Source: Archaeoglobaceae archaeon (GTDB lineage: Archaea > Halobacteriota > Archaeoglobi > Archaeoglobales > Archaeoglobaceae). Taken from it: DNA of 21,659 nt. Within the stretch, counting starts at the first letter, position 1; each line of letters begins with the position of its first letter. The notes under the pieces were generated by a model. That model was not told the origin of the DNA, did not search any database, and worked only from the letters and a program-made list of their open reading frames with translations. Below are positions 7,264-15,398 of the stretch, in pieces. Both the position numbers and the translations under genes were made by a program. Where the stretch lies: positions 1 to 21,659 of the forward strand of contig JAMOMT010000124.1 in the NCBI GenBank assembly GCA_027066965.1, read 5' to 3'.

Positions 7264-8330
7264 GTCCAGAAAACGTCGAGAAAGACGTGGCTGAAAGAGC
7301 TAAGGAGGTCGGAGTGGAGTTCGATTCTTCGAGGAGAGCTGCAAGCTTCCTTCAGGTCGATCAGGAGACAGTTTTCAGCTATGGATGGCTAGAGGGAGTA
7401 GAAGTGATGAGTATAAGAGAGGCCATGGAGAAGTACGGGTGGGTAAAAGACTATATGTGGAAGATAGTGAAAAAGAGCGAAGACTACGACGACTTCAATG
7501 GTTACTTCATAAGGGCTTTACCGAACTGCAAGATAGAGATTCCCGTCGAGGCGTGCCTGTACTTAAAGAGGGTGAGGACCCAGAAGGTTTACAACCTCGT
7601 AATAGCGGAAGAGGGTTCGGAGCTCAACATAATCTCAGGCTGCACATCCCACCCCGGTTCTGCGGGGATGCATCTTGGTGTTTCGGAGTTCTACGTCAAG
7701 AAAGGTGCAAAGCTAACGTTCACGATGATACACAACTGGGATCCAGACGTTGAAGTGAAGCCAAGGAGTGGAGCAATAGTGGAGGAGGGCGGAGTACTGA
7801 TAAGCAACTACGTCCTTTTGAGCCCGGTGAAGTACGTGAAAAGCTATCCCACAGCTTACCTCCACAGAGGGGCAAGAGGCTCATTTACGAGTCTGGTTGT
7901 GGCTTACGAGGGCTCTACAATAGACATCGGAAACAAGGCCGTGCTGAAAGAGGATAGCAGTGCCGACGTTATTTCAAGAGCCATAAGCAGGGGAGGCAGG
8001 ATAGTTTCGAGGGGGCACATATGTGGTGAGGGGAAAGGTTGCAGAGGACACCTCGAGTGCAGGGGACTTATGCTCTCTGAGAAGGGTTCAATACTCGCAA
8101 TTCCAGAACTTGAGGCAAGACATCCGGAAGTAAACTTGAGCCACGAGGCTGCTGTCGGAAAGATAGCAGAGGAGGAGATCTTCTATCTAATGGCAAGAGG
8201 ATTAAGTAGGGACGAGGCGACTTCGGCGATAATAAGAGGGTTCCTCGACGTCGAAATAAAGGGCTTACCAGAGTTTCTGAAGAAGGAAATAGATAGGGCG
8301 ATTGAGATGGTCGGAGAAGATCTGATGTAA
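7260..8330 (+). CDS. sufB: SufB/SufD-family iron-sulfur scaffold protein
   Basis: I place the start at the GTG at 7260, not at the in-frame TTG 36 bp earlier. GGAGAGGAGG (7242-7251) is ideally spaced for it, and the GTGA overlap with the sufC stop is typical coupling. The product is 356 residues, shorter than bacterial SufB. The central right-handed beta-helix of the family is recognisable (VIAEEGSELNIISGC, then VKKGAKLTFTMIHNWDPDV). The C-terminal core has SRGHICGEGKGCRGHLEC and HEAAVGKIAEEEIFYLMARG. The latter is the strongest SufBD signature and the SufC-docking region. Several cysteines in the GHICGEGKGC segment may ligate the cluster. A single B-type protein with SufC is the expected composition of the minimal archaeal system. 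Confidence 0.92.
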   Translation: MSPENVEKDVAERAKEVGVEFDSSRRAASFLQVDQETVFSYGWLEGVEVMSIREAMEKYGWVKDYMWKIVKKSEDYDDFNGYFIRALPNCKIEIPVEACLYLKRVRTQKVYNLVIAEEGSELNIISGCTSHPGSAGMHLGVSEFYVKKGAKLTFTMIHNWDPDVEVKPRSGAIVEEGGVLISNYVLLSPVKYVKSYPTAYLHRGARGSFTSLVVAYEGSTIDIGNKAVLKEDSSADVISRAISRGGRIVSRGHICGEGKGCRGHLECRGLMLSEKGSILAIPELEARHPEVNLSHEAAVGKIAEEEIFYLMARGLSRDEATSAIIRGFLDVEIKGLPEFLKKEIDRAIEMVGEDLM

Positions 8331-8441
8331 CCCTTTAAATTATTTACAGTCAATTAACGCTCAACAACTGCTATTTACAACCAGACGACTGACCAAGCAG
8401 CCAGCAAATTCAGCCATCGTCAATCATCAAACAATCATTAA

Positions 8442-8461
8442 ACGTGCAAAAACAAGCACGT
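8442..8461. terminator. Hairpin between convergent genes
   Basis: ACGTGC (8442-8447) and GCACGT (8456-8461) form a perfect 6-bp stem with an 8-nt A-rich loop. It lies in the gap between the convergent sufB and phosphoesterase genes. It could act as a two-way terminator or be a mRNA 3'-end structure. No long T-tract follows it. Confidence 0.35.
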
Positions 8462-8465
8462 AAAT

Positions 8466-9002
8466 TCAGATGTCAAACTCGTGAACTTCCACTTCTCCGT
8501 CCAGACACAGCTCGACCTTCAACTTCTTTCCTACTTCTATCGCCATTGCGGAAGGGGTAAGAGAGGCGTTTCCTCCTCCCCACACCCCGGTAGCGGATCC
8601 GGGGTTCAGGATTATCACTTCCCCAGCATAAACGTCGTGGCTGTGAGTGTGACCAGTTATCAGTACGTCAACGCCCATCTCCACTCCAAGACTTTCAAGC
8701 TGTCTTCTGTCACCCCTCGGATAGATACCATGCCCGTGCACAAGGCCAAACTTTATTCCAGAGGCTTCAAATGTCTCCCTAATCGGAAGAGGCAAGCTAT
8801 CCATGTTTCCCCTAACGGCGTAAACTCTCTTAGCACCGCTCATTTCGGTTAGCTCTGCAAGAACCTTCTTGGCCGTCAGGTCTCCTGTGAAAGCGAGGAT
8901 GTCGTAGCCTCTCTCAACGAACCTCACTATAGATTCAGGCAGGCTACCGGCTCTATCGGGAATGTGAGTGTCACCTATGGCGAGAATTCTTATCCCGGAC
9001 AT
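8466..9002 (-). CDS. YfcE/MJ0936-family metallophosphoesterase
   Basis: This 178-residue protein has the full calcineurin-like metal site: GDTH (D11, H13), FTGDL near residue 40, RGNMD near 64-68, HGH near 89-91 and GHTH near 117-120. The length and the order of motifs fit the YfcE/MJ0936 group, small phosphodiesterases with Mn2+ or Ni2+ at a two-metal centre. The natural substrate is unknown for most members. NPGSATGVWGGG near the C-terminus is the family's conserved NPGS segment. The gene stands alone. A TATA-like CCTTTATCTTC (9023-9033, minus strand) about 26 bp before the ATG suggests a leaderless transcript. The 257-bp gap upstream (9003-9259) shows no other feature. Confidence 0.92.
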   Translation of the reverse strand: MSGIRILAIGDTHIPDRAGSLPESIVRFVERGYDILAFTGDLTAKKVLAELTEMSGAKRVYAVRGNMDSLPLPIRETFEASGIKFGLVHGHGIYPRGDRRQLESLGVEMGVDVLITGHTHSHDVYAGEVIILNPGSATGVWGGGNASLTPSAMAIEVGKKLKVELCLDGEVEVHEFDI

Positions 9003-9259
9003 GTTAGAAAGTCGAAAAACCGGAAGATAAAGGTTAGCGTGATTGTGAAAACTTATTCAGTTGCGTTCAGACGTAAAATTGTAATCCGTACTCTTAACTT
9101 CCATTTTAATCTATCCGAAACGAGAAGGTTTTCATCGGTGAGATATCATAAATTCCAGACAAAGGATTTGCAAACAATGCAAACAAAAACTAGATAAAAA
9201 CCAGAATCAACAAAAAACGCAAAACTCGAAAAATGGGAGAAGACGTTGATCGAAGACCT

Positions 9260-9517
9260 TTAGGCCTGCTTCCTATATTCCTCAAGAACGGCGTTAACTA
9301 TCTTCTCCCTCGCTTCCTTACTTGCGGGGTGGAAGACGTCCTGGAAAGAGCCGTCCTTCAGCCTCCTACTCGGCATGCTGACCCAGAGGCCGTTCTCCCC
9401 CTCGAGCACTTTCAAACCCTTGACAACGAACTCGTTGTCGAGGGAAACAGAGGCGTACGCCTTTACAGCACCTTCTCCTCTTGCTTTATATATTCTAACT
9501 TCCGTAATTTCTGCCAA
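9260..9517 (-). CDS. spoVG: SpoVG-family nucleic-acid-binding protein
   Basis: The sequence AEITEVRIYKARGEGAVKAY, then ASVSLDNEFVVKG, GLWVSMPSRR and a final VLEEYRKQA, matches bacterial SpoVG, including the conserved MPSR and HP motifs and the final Tyr-Arg helix. SpoVG binds DNA or RNA in bacteria; its archaeal role is unclear. I chose the TTG at 9517 (85 residues). GGAGGAG (9524-9530) lies 6 nt upstream, the length then equals the bacterial family, and the TATA-like CTTAAATAGG (9563-9572, minus strand) would start transcription near 9540. The alternative ATG at 9556 adds 13 unconserved residues and would lie upstream of that start. A small membrane protein gene precedes it on the same strand by a short gap. 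Confidence 0.85.
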   Translation of the reverse strand: MAEITEVRIYKARGEGAVKAYASVSLDNEFVVKGLKVLEGENGLWVSMPSRRLKDGSFQDVFHPASKEAREKIVNAVLEEYRKQA

Positions 9518-9576
9518 CTCAAACTCCTCCTTGCGCGTATTTTCTGAAAGTGACATAAACGCCTATTTAAGCTTTG

Positions 9577-9975
9577 TTATTGTCTCTGGTACGCCATTAC
9601 GAACTTGACGATCACGAAAGCAACGATTGAACAAACCGAGACTTCGAACAGAGCGGTGTTGAAGTCCGGCAGACCCTTTTTGTACAACCACAGAATGCCA
9701 TTCACAACGCACACAACGAAAAATGTAGCGAAGGAGGAGAGAATTGCCCCGCTCACGAAGAGATAGGGGACTTCAACCCCTCTGTGCTCGAGTAGAATCG
9801 AGAAAAAGATGTAAAATAAGGCGAAAACGAGGGCCACATACTGTGGGTAGAAGAATATCTTCATGGTTTTGGCAATTCCGTAAAGACCGTAAGCCCAGAG
9901 GAGCAGAATTACTCCGAATCCAAAAGATAGGGCAAAATTCAGCATGAGCTTTCTTGCGATGCTTTCCTCAAACAT
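9577..9975 (-). CDS. Small four-helix membrane protein, unknown family
   Basis: This 132-residue protein has four hydrophobic segments at about 12-34, 43-62, 70-96 and 108-128, joined by short charged loops. There is no signal peptide cleavage site and no motif I recognise. The ATG is preceded by GAGGGGC, an adequate ribosome binding site. It is likely co-transcribed with the spoVG homologue downstream, though that gene also has a TATA-like element of its own. Nothing in the sequence gives a function. Confidence 0.65.
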   Translation of the reverse strand: MFEESIARKLMLNFALSFGFGVILLLWAYGLYGIAKTMKIFFYPQYVALVFALFYIFFSILLEHRGVEVPYLFVSGAILSSFATFFVVCVVNGILWLYKKGLPDFNTALFEVSVCSIVAFVIVKFVMAYQRQ

Positions 9976-10220
9976 GCCCCTCGATTCTCGTGCATCACTA
10001 AAAACATTTTACGGTTTTAGCTTCTCATTTCGAGTTTTCGCTTTCCTGTTTTGGTGTGGTCTTGAGATGTGGTCGCTTGCAGTTTAAACTTCTACTACAT
10101 CAGCTAGCCAGAGTTATAGATTACAAAACTCCAACGAAAACGGCAGGAACCATGCAAAAATTTCGAGGAAAACCCAGTTTTATTGAGAATTTGAGAAAAA
10201 GACGAAGGAGAGGACACATA

Positions 10221-10264
10221 GGAAAAGATATTTATAAAGATGTCGCCATCCTGAGCTGGTGATT
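10221..10264 (+). promoter_or_regulatory. Promoter of the glutamate synthase operon
   Basis: GGAAAAGA (10221-10228) and ATATTTATAAA (10228-10238) form a strong BRE/TATA pair about 33 bp before the ATG at 10267. GGTGATT (10258-10264) is a ribosome binding site lying very close to the start. The rest of the 291-bp gap (9976-10266) shows no other gene. Confidence 0.55.
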
Positions 10265-10266
10265 CC

Positions 10267-11400
10267 ATGATAAATCGTGTCAGTGTTACAGACGGCAGAG
10301 TTACGAAAGAAATTCAGGCATGTGCTGTTTTCGGCGTTATGGACAGGAGCGGGAGGAGATTTGACGGGAAGATGATAATAGAAGCAATGAAGAACATGAG
10401 AGTTAGAGGCAACGGCCTTGGAGGTGGTTTTGCCGTTTACGGCATATATCCTGAATACAAGGACTACTACGCTTTACATGTGATGTTCCAAGACGACGAT
10501 CCGGACTTGAAGCAGGAAGTTGACGAGTTCTTGTATAGAAACTTCGATGTCGTACACGATGAAGAAATTCCCACGAACGAGGAGGCAAACGTTGTTGATC
10601 CACCACTCTTCTGGCGTTACTTCGTCATGCCCCAGAAGAAGGGCGAAGACAAGAAGCTCAGCGACGATGACTACGTCGTTAAGAAGGTCATGTACATCAA
10701 CACTTGCATAGACAACGCCTACGTCTTCTCCTCTGGAAAGAACATGGGAGTGTTTAAGGGAGTGGGATTTCCTGAGGAGATAGCTGATTTCTTCATGCTC
10801 GAGAGTGAGTACAAAGGCTATATATGGACTGCACACAGCAGGTTCCCAACTAACACTCCCGGCTGGTGGGGCGGAGCTCATCCGTTCTGCATACTCGACT
10901 GGACTGTTGTTCACAACGGAGAGATATCGAGCTACGGTACGAACAGAAGGTACCTTGAAATGTACGGTTACTACTGCACTCTCTACACAGATACGGAGGT
11001 AATAGCCTACGCAGTAGATTTGCTTATGAGGAAGCAGGGCTTGCCGATAGAGGTGGTTGCAAAGATATTCGCTCCTCCGATGTGGGATCAGATAGACAGG
11101 ATGGACGAGAAGAAGAGGAAGTTCTACACGACGCTAAGAATGGTCTACGCCCCCCTCTTAATAAACGGACCGTTCACGGTCATAATAGCTCACCACGGCG
11201 AGATGATTGGACTTACCGACAGGATAAGGCTGAGACCGATTACTGCTGGAGAAAAGGGAGACATGTTGTTCGTTTCTTCTGAAGAAGCGGCAATAAGAGC
11301 TGTATGCCCGGACCTTGACAGAGTTTGGACTCCTCACGGCGGAGAACCCGTTATAGGTAGGCTGAACGACGTTAAGCGTGTTGAGAAGGTGGTCGAATGA
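10267..11400 (+). CDS. gltB1: Glutamate synthase subunit, class II glutamine amidotransferase domain
   Basis: This 377-residue protein is a stand-alone version of the first domain of glutamate synthase, which hydrolyses glutamine to give ammonia. C19 in ACAVFGVMD matches the catalytic N-terminal cysteine of class II (Ntn) amidotransferases, so an 18-residue propeptide should be removed. Other hallmarks are HSRFPTNTPGWWGGAHPF (substrate arginine and NT motif) and VVHNGEISSYGTN, equivalent to the HNGEI motif of GltB, PurF and GlmS. It overlaps the next gene by ATGA. Archaeal genomes often split GltB into three proteins in this order, and ammonia must be passed to the second protein in the assembled complex. 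Confidence 0.93.
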   Translation: MINRVSVTDGRVTKEIQACAVFGVMDRSGRRFDGKMIIEAMKNMRVRGNGLGGGFAVYGIYPEYKDYYALHVMFQDDDPDLKQEVDEFLYRNFDVVHDEEIPTNEEANVVDPPLFWRYFVMPQKKGEDKKLSDDDYVVKKVMYINTCIDNAYVFSSGKNMGVFKGVGFPEEIADFFMLESEYKGYIWTAHSRFPTNTPGWWGGAHPFCILDWTVVHNGEISSYGTNRRYLEMYGYYCTLYTDTEVIAYAVDLLMRKQGLPIEVVAKIFAPPMWDQIDRMDEKKRKFYTTLRMVYAPLLINGPFTVIIAHHGEMIGLTDRIRLRPITAGEKGDMLFVSSEEAAIRAVCPDLDRVWTPHGGEPVIGRLNDVKRVEKVVE

Positions 11401-12920
11401 AGATGAAGTCTCATCTCCTTCCAGAGTTCATGATAGAGAGGGATGAAGAGAGGTGCGACAACTGCAAGGTCTGCGTCAAGCAGTGTCCTTTTGGTGTTCA
11501 CTACTACGACGAGGAGACGGGAAAGGTCTATTCTAAGGAGGAGCTGTGCGTTGGCTGCCAGAGATGCGTTGTTTACTGCCCGAGAAACGCTCTAAAAGTT
11601 ATTCCCTACCCCGGTCACTATAGACCTAACGACTACTGGCACGAGGAGTACATAAGGGACATAAAGAAGCAGGCTGAGACTGGAGGAATAATCCTGACGA
11701 GCTGCGGGAGTGCAAGGAGAGCAAAGGTCTACTGGGATCACATACTGCTTAACGCATCTCAAGTCACGAACCCCTCGATAGACCCGCTGAGAGAGCCTAT
11801 GGAGCTCAGAACTTTTCTTGGCAGGAAACCCGACAGACTGGAGATAGAGTTAGACGAGAATGGAGACGTGGAAATAAAGACCGAGCTCTCGCCGAATCTG
11901 ATGATAGAGACACCCATTCTATTTGCTGGAATGAGCTACGGAGCTATAAGCTACAACGCTTTCAAGAGCCTCGCGATGGCTGCCAAGAGGTTCGGGACTC
12001 TGTTCAACACTGGAGAAGGAGGGATGCCCAAGGACATGAGGGAGGAGTTCAAGGATTGTGCCATAGTCCAGTGTGCGAGCGGTAGGTTTGGGGTCGATCC
12101 GGAGTATTTCAACTACTCTGCTGCGATAGAGATAAAGATAGGGCAGGGAGCGAAGCCGGGGATTGGTGGCCACTTGCCGGGCGAAAAAGTTACCGCGACT
12201 ATATCTTCCACGAGGATGATCCCCGAGGGGACTGATGCTATCTCTCCCGCACCTCACCACGACATATATTCCATAGAAGACCTCTCAATGCTCATCTACG
12301 CTCTCAAGGAGGTCACGAACTACGAGAAGCCCGTCTGCGTCAAGATTGCTGCCGTTCACAACGTAGCTGCGATAGCAAGCGGAATGGTGAGGGCTGGAGC
12401 TGACATAATAGCGATAGACGGCTTCAGAGGAGGAACTGGCGCTACCCCGAAGATAATGAGAGAGCACGTCGGAATTCCAGTTGAACTCGCTTTGGCTGCC
12501 GTGGATCAGAGGCTCAGAGAAGAGGGAATAAGGAACAAGTGCTCGATAATCGTAGGTGGAGGAATAAGGTGTGCTGCTGACGTCGTCAAGGCGATAGCCC
12601 TTGGAGCTGATGCCGTCTATATAGGAACTGCTGCTCTGATCGCTTTGGGATGCACTATGTGCCAGCGCTGCCACACGGGCAAATGTGCATGGGGAATTTG
12701 CACTCAGGATCCGGAGCTCTCGAAGAGGTTAAACCCGAAGGTTGGGGCGGAGAGAGCATACAACCTGCTGAGGGCGTGGAGTCTTGAGATAAAGGACGTA
12801 CTTGGTGGAATGGGGATAAATGCGATAGAGAGTTTGAGAGGTAACAGAGATCACTTGAGAGGCATTGGGCTTGAAGAGTGGGAACTGAAGGTTCTCGGGA
12901 TAAAGGGGGCTGGAGAGTAG
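11397..12920 (+). CDS. gltB2: Glutamate synthase subunit, FMN/Fe-S synthase domain with N-terminal ferredoxin
   Basis: This 507-residue protein starts with two [4Fe-4S] ferredoxin motifs: C20, C23, C26, C30 and C51, C54, C57, C61. The FMN-binding TIM barrel follows, with the GltS signatures GQGAKPGIGGHLPG (249-262), DGFRGGTGATP (341-351) and GGGIRCAADVVKAIALGADA. C419, C422, C425 and C430 (CTMCQRCHTGKC), just before GICTQDP, correspond to the [3Fe-4S] cluster region of bacterial GltB. The protein joins ammonia to 2-oxoglutarate and reduces the imine to glutamate using electrons taken in by the ferredoxin domain. The ATG overlaps the gltB1 stop codon; a second ATG lies two codons on. No GltD flavoprotein is encoded nearby, so reduced ferredoxin or another carrier is the likely donor. 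Confidence 0.95.
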   Translation: MKMKSHLLPEFMIERDEERCDNCKVCVKQCPFGVHYYDEETGKVYSKEELCVGCQRCVVYCPRNALKVIPYPGHYRPNDYWHEEYIRDIKKQAETGGIILTSCGSARRAKVYWDHILLNASQVTNPSIDPLREPMELRTFLGRKPDRLEIELDENGDVEIKTELSPNLMIETPILFAGMSYGAISYNAFKSLAMAAKRFGTLFNTGEGGMPKDMREEFKDCAIVQCASGRFGVDPEYFNYSAAIEIKIGQGAKPGIGGHLPGEKVTATISSTRMIPEGTDAISPAPHHDIYSIEDLSMLIYALKEVTNYEKPVCVKIAAVHNVAAIASGMVRAGADIIAIDGFRGGTGATPKIMREHVGIPVELALAAVDQRLREEGIRNKCSIIVGGGIRCAADVVKAIALGADAVYIGTAALIALGCTMCQRCHTGKCAWGICTQDPELSKRLNPKVGAERAYNLLRAWSLEIKDVLGGMGINAIESLRGNRDHLRGIGLEEWELKVLGIKGAGE

Positions 12921-12934
12921 CCGGAGGGATGGGA

Positions 12935-13777
12935 ATGGTGGTCAGGCTTAGAGATCCATTCATGGACTGGGTCAGAAGAATAGACGAGATAATCAACGCT
13001 GTGAACTTCGAGGGAAACACTGCAAAAATAGATGCTACGGGATTAACTCACAAGGAGCTCAACGACTTGATAAGACTCTGCGTGGAGAAGGGAGCTGATA
13101 AGATAATATTGAAGAATGTGTGCGGGCAGCGCTACATAGGTACTAGGCTGTACTTCCCAGGGAAGAGGGTCGAGATAGAGATCTACGGCACTCCTGGCAA
13201 CGACCTAGGAATGTTCATGAACGGCCACAGAATTGTCGTGCACGGAAACGCTCAGGATGGTGTTGGAAACACGATGAATGAGGGGGAGATAGTCGTCGAA
13301 GGGAGGGCTGGTGATGTCGTTGCCATGTCAATGAGGGGCGGGAGGATATTCATAAGGGATGACGTTGGTTACAGGACTGCAATACACATGAAGGAGTACA
13401 GGGAGAAAGTTCCCGTTCTCGTCATTGGTGGCAGCAGTCAGGACTTCCTTGGAGAGTACATGGCAGGAGGAGTCGTTCTCCTGCTGGGATTGAATAGCAA
13501 GAAGCACAGAGCCAACTACATAGGAACTGGAATGCACGGAGGAGTCATATACATCAGGGGGAAAGTTGAGCCCTATCAGTTCGGCAAGGAGGTTGGCATC
13601 GTCGAGATGGAGGAAGAAGATTACAGGAGAGTGGAAGGACTGGTAGAGGATTACCTGAAGTTCTTCAGGGGTAAAGGCGTTGACGAGAAGCTTGAAGTTG
13701 ATGAAGTGATGGGAGAGAAGTTCACCAAGCTTGTCCCGGTGAGCAAGAGGCCTTACGGGAGGATTTACACTTACTGA
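12935..13777 (+). CDS. gltB3: Glutamate synthase subunit, GXGXG (beta-helix) domain
   Basis: The product (280 residues) is the third domain of GltB as a separate protein. The right-handed beta-helix is built from G-x-G repeats such as GTPGNDLGMFMNG, GNAQDGVGNTMNEG, GRAGDVVAMSMRGG and GTGMHGGVIYIRG. It holds the complex together and shapes the ammonia channel. I chose ATG 12935: GGAGGG (12923-12928) lies 6 nt upstream. An earlier GTG in the same frame (12878) would overlap gltB2 by 43 bp with no ribosome binding site, and an ATG at 12929 abuts the GGAGGG. The frame runs from 12878 to 13777 with no stop, so only the start is in doubt. The three genes form one operon ending at a T-tract. Confidence 0.92.
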   Translation: MVVRLRDPFMDWVRRIDEIINAVNFEGNTAKIDATGLTHKELNDLIRLCVEKGADKIILKNVCGQRYIGTRLYFPGKRVEIEIYGTPGNDLGMFMNGHRIVVHGNAQDGVGNTMNEGEIVVEGRAGDVVAMSMRGGRIFIRDDVGYRTAIHMKEYREKVPVLVIGGSSQDFLGEYMAGGVVLLLGLNSKKHRANYIGTGMHGGVIYIRGKVEPYQFGKEVGIVEMEEEDYRRVEGLVEDYLKFFRGKGVDEKLEVDEVMGEKFTKLVPVSKRPYGRIYTY

Positions 13778-13783
13778 TTTTTT
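13778..13783 (+). terminator. T-tract terminator of the glutamate synthase operon
   Basis: TTTTTT follows the gltB3 TGA directly, with more T-rich sequence to 13813. This is an archaeal-style intrinsic terminator. The remaining gap to 14056 holds only a 53-codon open frame (13885-14046) that I do not support as a gene. Confidence 0.5.
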
Positions 13784-14056
13784 ACTCTATTAATCTTTGT
13801 TCATTTGTTTTGTACAGAATTAAAAAGGATTTGTGTAGGTAGAACAGTAAAACTTCAAACTTTAGCTTGAAAGTGAAGGATTGGATGGTAGCTGCGACTA
13901 TAAATGTTACAAGCTCAGAATGCATTACATCAGTTCCGGACTTTTCCCCATATTGTTACGAATCAATTTCTCTGCGGTTAGTGGAGCTACGAGAACTGAG
14001 TGAGTTGAGGTTAATACCGGCTGGGAGGCATTTTCAGGTTTGTTGAATTAGCAAAA

Positions 14057-14707
14057 TTAGAAAAACTGTCTCAACCTCCACAACTCAAGAAGAGCGAACA
14101 GCACAGTGGGAATTAAGGTGGTAACAAAGGCCTCTTTATCCCTGACGCCTCTTGCGTGTTTAATCGCAAAAGTCCAGATTGTAAGAGACCAGACAGTTAC
14201 GGCAACGTTTACGATTAGGTTTGAGTAAATCAAGCTCTTGGGGACAATAGAAGTAAAGATGGACTTAACGACTTTGGGATTCCTTAGTTGAGAGATTGTA
14301 ATCCTGGGAACTTGAAGTTTCGACAGGTAATGGCAGGACATCGGAACAGTAATCAGGGATCCAACTAAAGATGGCAAAAACCCGTAACCGACAAACTCAA
14401 ACTTCCTCCTGAAGCTACCTTTACCACCGAAGAAGGAAAAAATGCAGTGCATTATCGCTGCAAGTAGAAACCAGGCTGCAAAAATTCCCAAAAATGCTCC
14501 TATCACCCCTATGTAAGCACCAACTTCGAAAAACGACCTAATTTCGCTCGGAAAGGCCTATGAGAGCTTGTCAACCACATAATACTGATATCCAGATAGT
14601 ATAAATGCTAAGGGAAGAACTATCGTCAGCAATGGTATTCTTATTCTTACTTCTCTACTTTTAAGTTTGTAGAAGAGCTCATCTGGGTCAGTAATTAACT
14701 CCAGCAT
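14057..14707 (-). pseudogene. Yip1-family membrane protein interrupted by an in-frame TAG
   Basis: Read on the minus strand from ATG 14707, one frame of 217 codons is open to 14057 except for a TAG at 14558-14560 (codon 50). Before the stop it reads MLELITDPDELFYKLKSREV followed by a transmembrane helix. After it come AFPSEIRSFFEVGAYIGVIG and FFGGKGSFRRKFEFVGYGFLP, the Yip1-domain signature, with four more hydrophobic segments. No base has been gained or lost, so this is a nonsense change or a recoded codon. The start is supported by TCTATATAAG (14726-14735, minus strand) about 23 bp upstream, as for a leaderless gene. A GTG at 14506 could restart a truncated product. The family's function in archaea is unknown. 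Confidence 0.75.
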
Positions 14708-14816
14708 GTATTTTGGCTGGAAATTCTTATATAGAAGTTGGTAAGGGTTATTAAGGAGCAAGGTAGGAAGGGGATGATAGGATGTATGCGTGTAAGGGGG
14801 TGAGCAAGGAAGAGTG

Positions 14817-15070
14817 AGTGTGGAGAGGGTTAGCAATTGCTATGTGTCCGGCGATGGTAGGGATGGTAGTGATGCCTTTGACTGTTGGGGATATAGCAGC
14901 ATACTACGCCGGTACTGGGGTGACTCCTATGTATCTTATGGTCTTGTTTTTACAAGTGCTGGTCTTCTGAAATTAACTGACGCTGTGCTACTCCTCGAAT
15001 TTGCGGGATCGACGATCGCTTTTCCCCAACAGTAGGGCTCATCACGGGAAGTGTAGTAGTAGCGGCGTGA
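14817..15070 (+). pseudogene. Remnant of a multi-pass membrane protein, frameshifted
   Basis: Three reading frames in succession give membrane-like sequence. The first (14818-14970) includes AMCPAMVGMVVMPLTVGDIA and ends at a TGA. A second frame gives LLKLTDAVLLLEFAGSTIAF. A third gives PTVGLITGSVVVAA and a stop near 15070. An in-frame TGA also lies at 14815-14817, after an open stretch from the ATG at 14782. No single frame covers the stretch, and the hydrophobic segments fit one broken protein. I do not recognise the family. Confidence 0.5.
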
Positions 15071-15128
15071 GAATGATGAATATCTGTAATATTATATTTT
15101 ACTCTTTGTAGTCCTTGAAATTGCAAAA

Positions 15129-15371
15129 ATGACTAATAGAAATCTAAAGAAGTCGAATAAATTATTTATTACTGAACTCGGAATTTTATTGCTTGCATCT
15201 TTAGCAATAATTAGTTTTAGTTATGGCAACGATATAGACAAATCATTTGTAATTTTTCCAGTTTTACTATTTATCATGGTAATAATTGATTTTATTGAGG
15301 TAAATAGAAATATAAAATTACTAATCCTAAAAGTGATTGTGGCCTTAAGCCTGATGTCTATTGGTATATAA
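15129..15371 (+). CDS. Small hydrophobic membrane protein, unknown
   Basis: This 80-residue frame has a short basic N-terminus (MTNRNLKKSNK) and three hydrophobic segments at about 13-31, 38-54 and 62-79. The sequence is strongly A+T-rich, unlike the flanking housekeeping genes. A TATA-like TTATATTTTA (15093-15102) lies about 30 bp upstream, and no ribosome binding site is seen. It is open but lies among decayed genes, so it may be a recent arrival, a fragment, or a small accessory protein. The function is unknown. Confidence 0.45.
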   Translation: MTNRNLKKSNKLFITELGILLLASLAIISFSYGNDIDKSFVIFPVLLFIMVIIDFIEVNRNIKLLILKVIVALSLMSIGI

Positions 15372-15398
15372 TTTTATTACAATACGGGGGTTAAAAAC

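Noticed and set aside
8370..8450. A possible C/D box guide RNA on the minus strand (TTGATGA followed by CTGA)
   Set aside because: The C box is imperfect, the box spacing is 10 nt rather than about 12, and no convincing C' and D boxes follow.
9169..9186. Tandem repeat of TGCAAACAA (two copies)
   Set aside because: Only two 9-bp copies in A-rich intergenic DNA; no array, no spacer pattern, so not a CRISPR or iteron set.
10056..10262. A 68-codon plus-strand frame upstream of the glutamate synthase operon
   Set aside because: It overlaps the operon promoter, has Arg/Lys-rich noise-like sequence and no ribosome binding site.
12878..12934. Upstream GTG start for gltB3 inside gltB2
   Set aside because: The 43-bp overlap lacks a ribosome binding site, while GGAGGG is correctly placed for ATG 12935.
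13885..14046. A 53-codon open frame starting ATG and ending TGA in the gap after gltB3
   Set aside because: No ribosome binding site, no recognisable motif, odd composition, and a single short frame is expected by chance in 279 bp.
14814..15035. A 73-codon frame beginning GTG AGT GTG GAG
   Set aside because: Its first half is out of frame with the membrane-like sequence; only its end belongs to the broken membrane protein, which I list as a pseudogene.
15070..15110. ATGATGA resembling a C box near 15074
   Set aside because: No D or D' box (CTGA) follows at suitable spacing.
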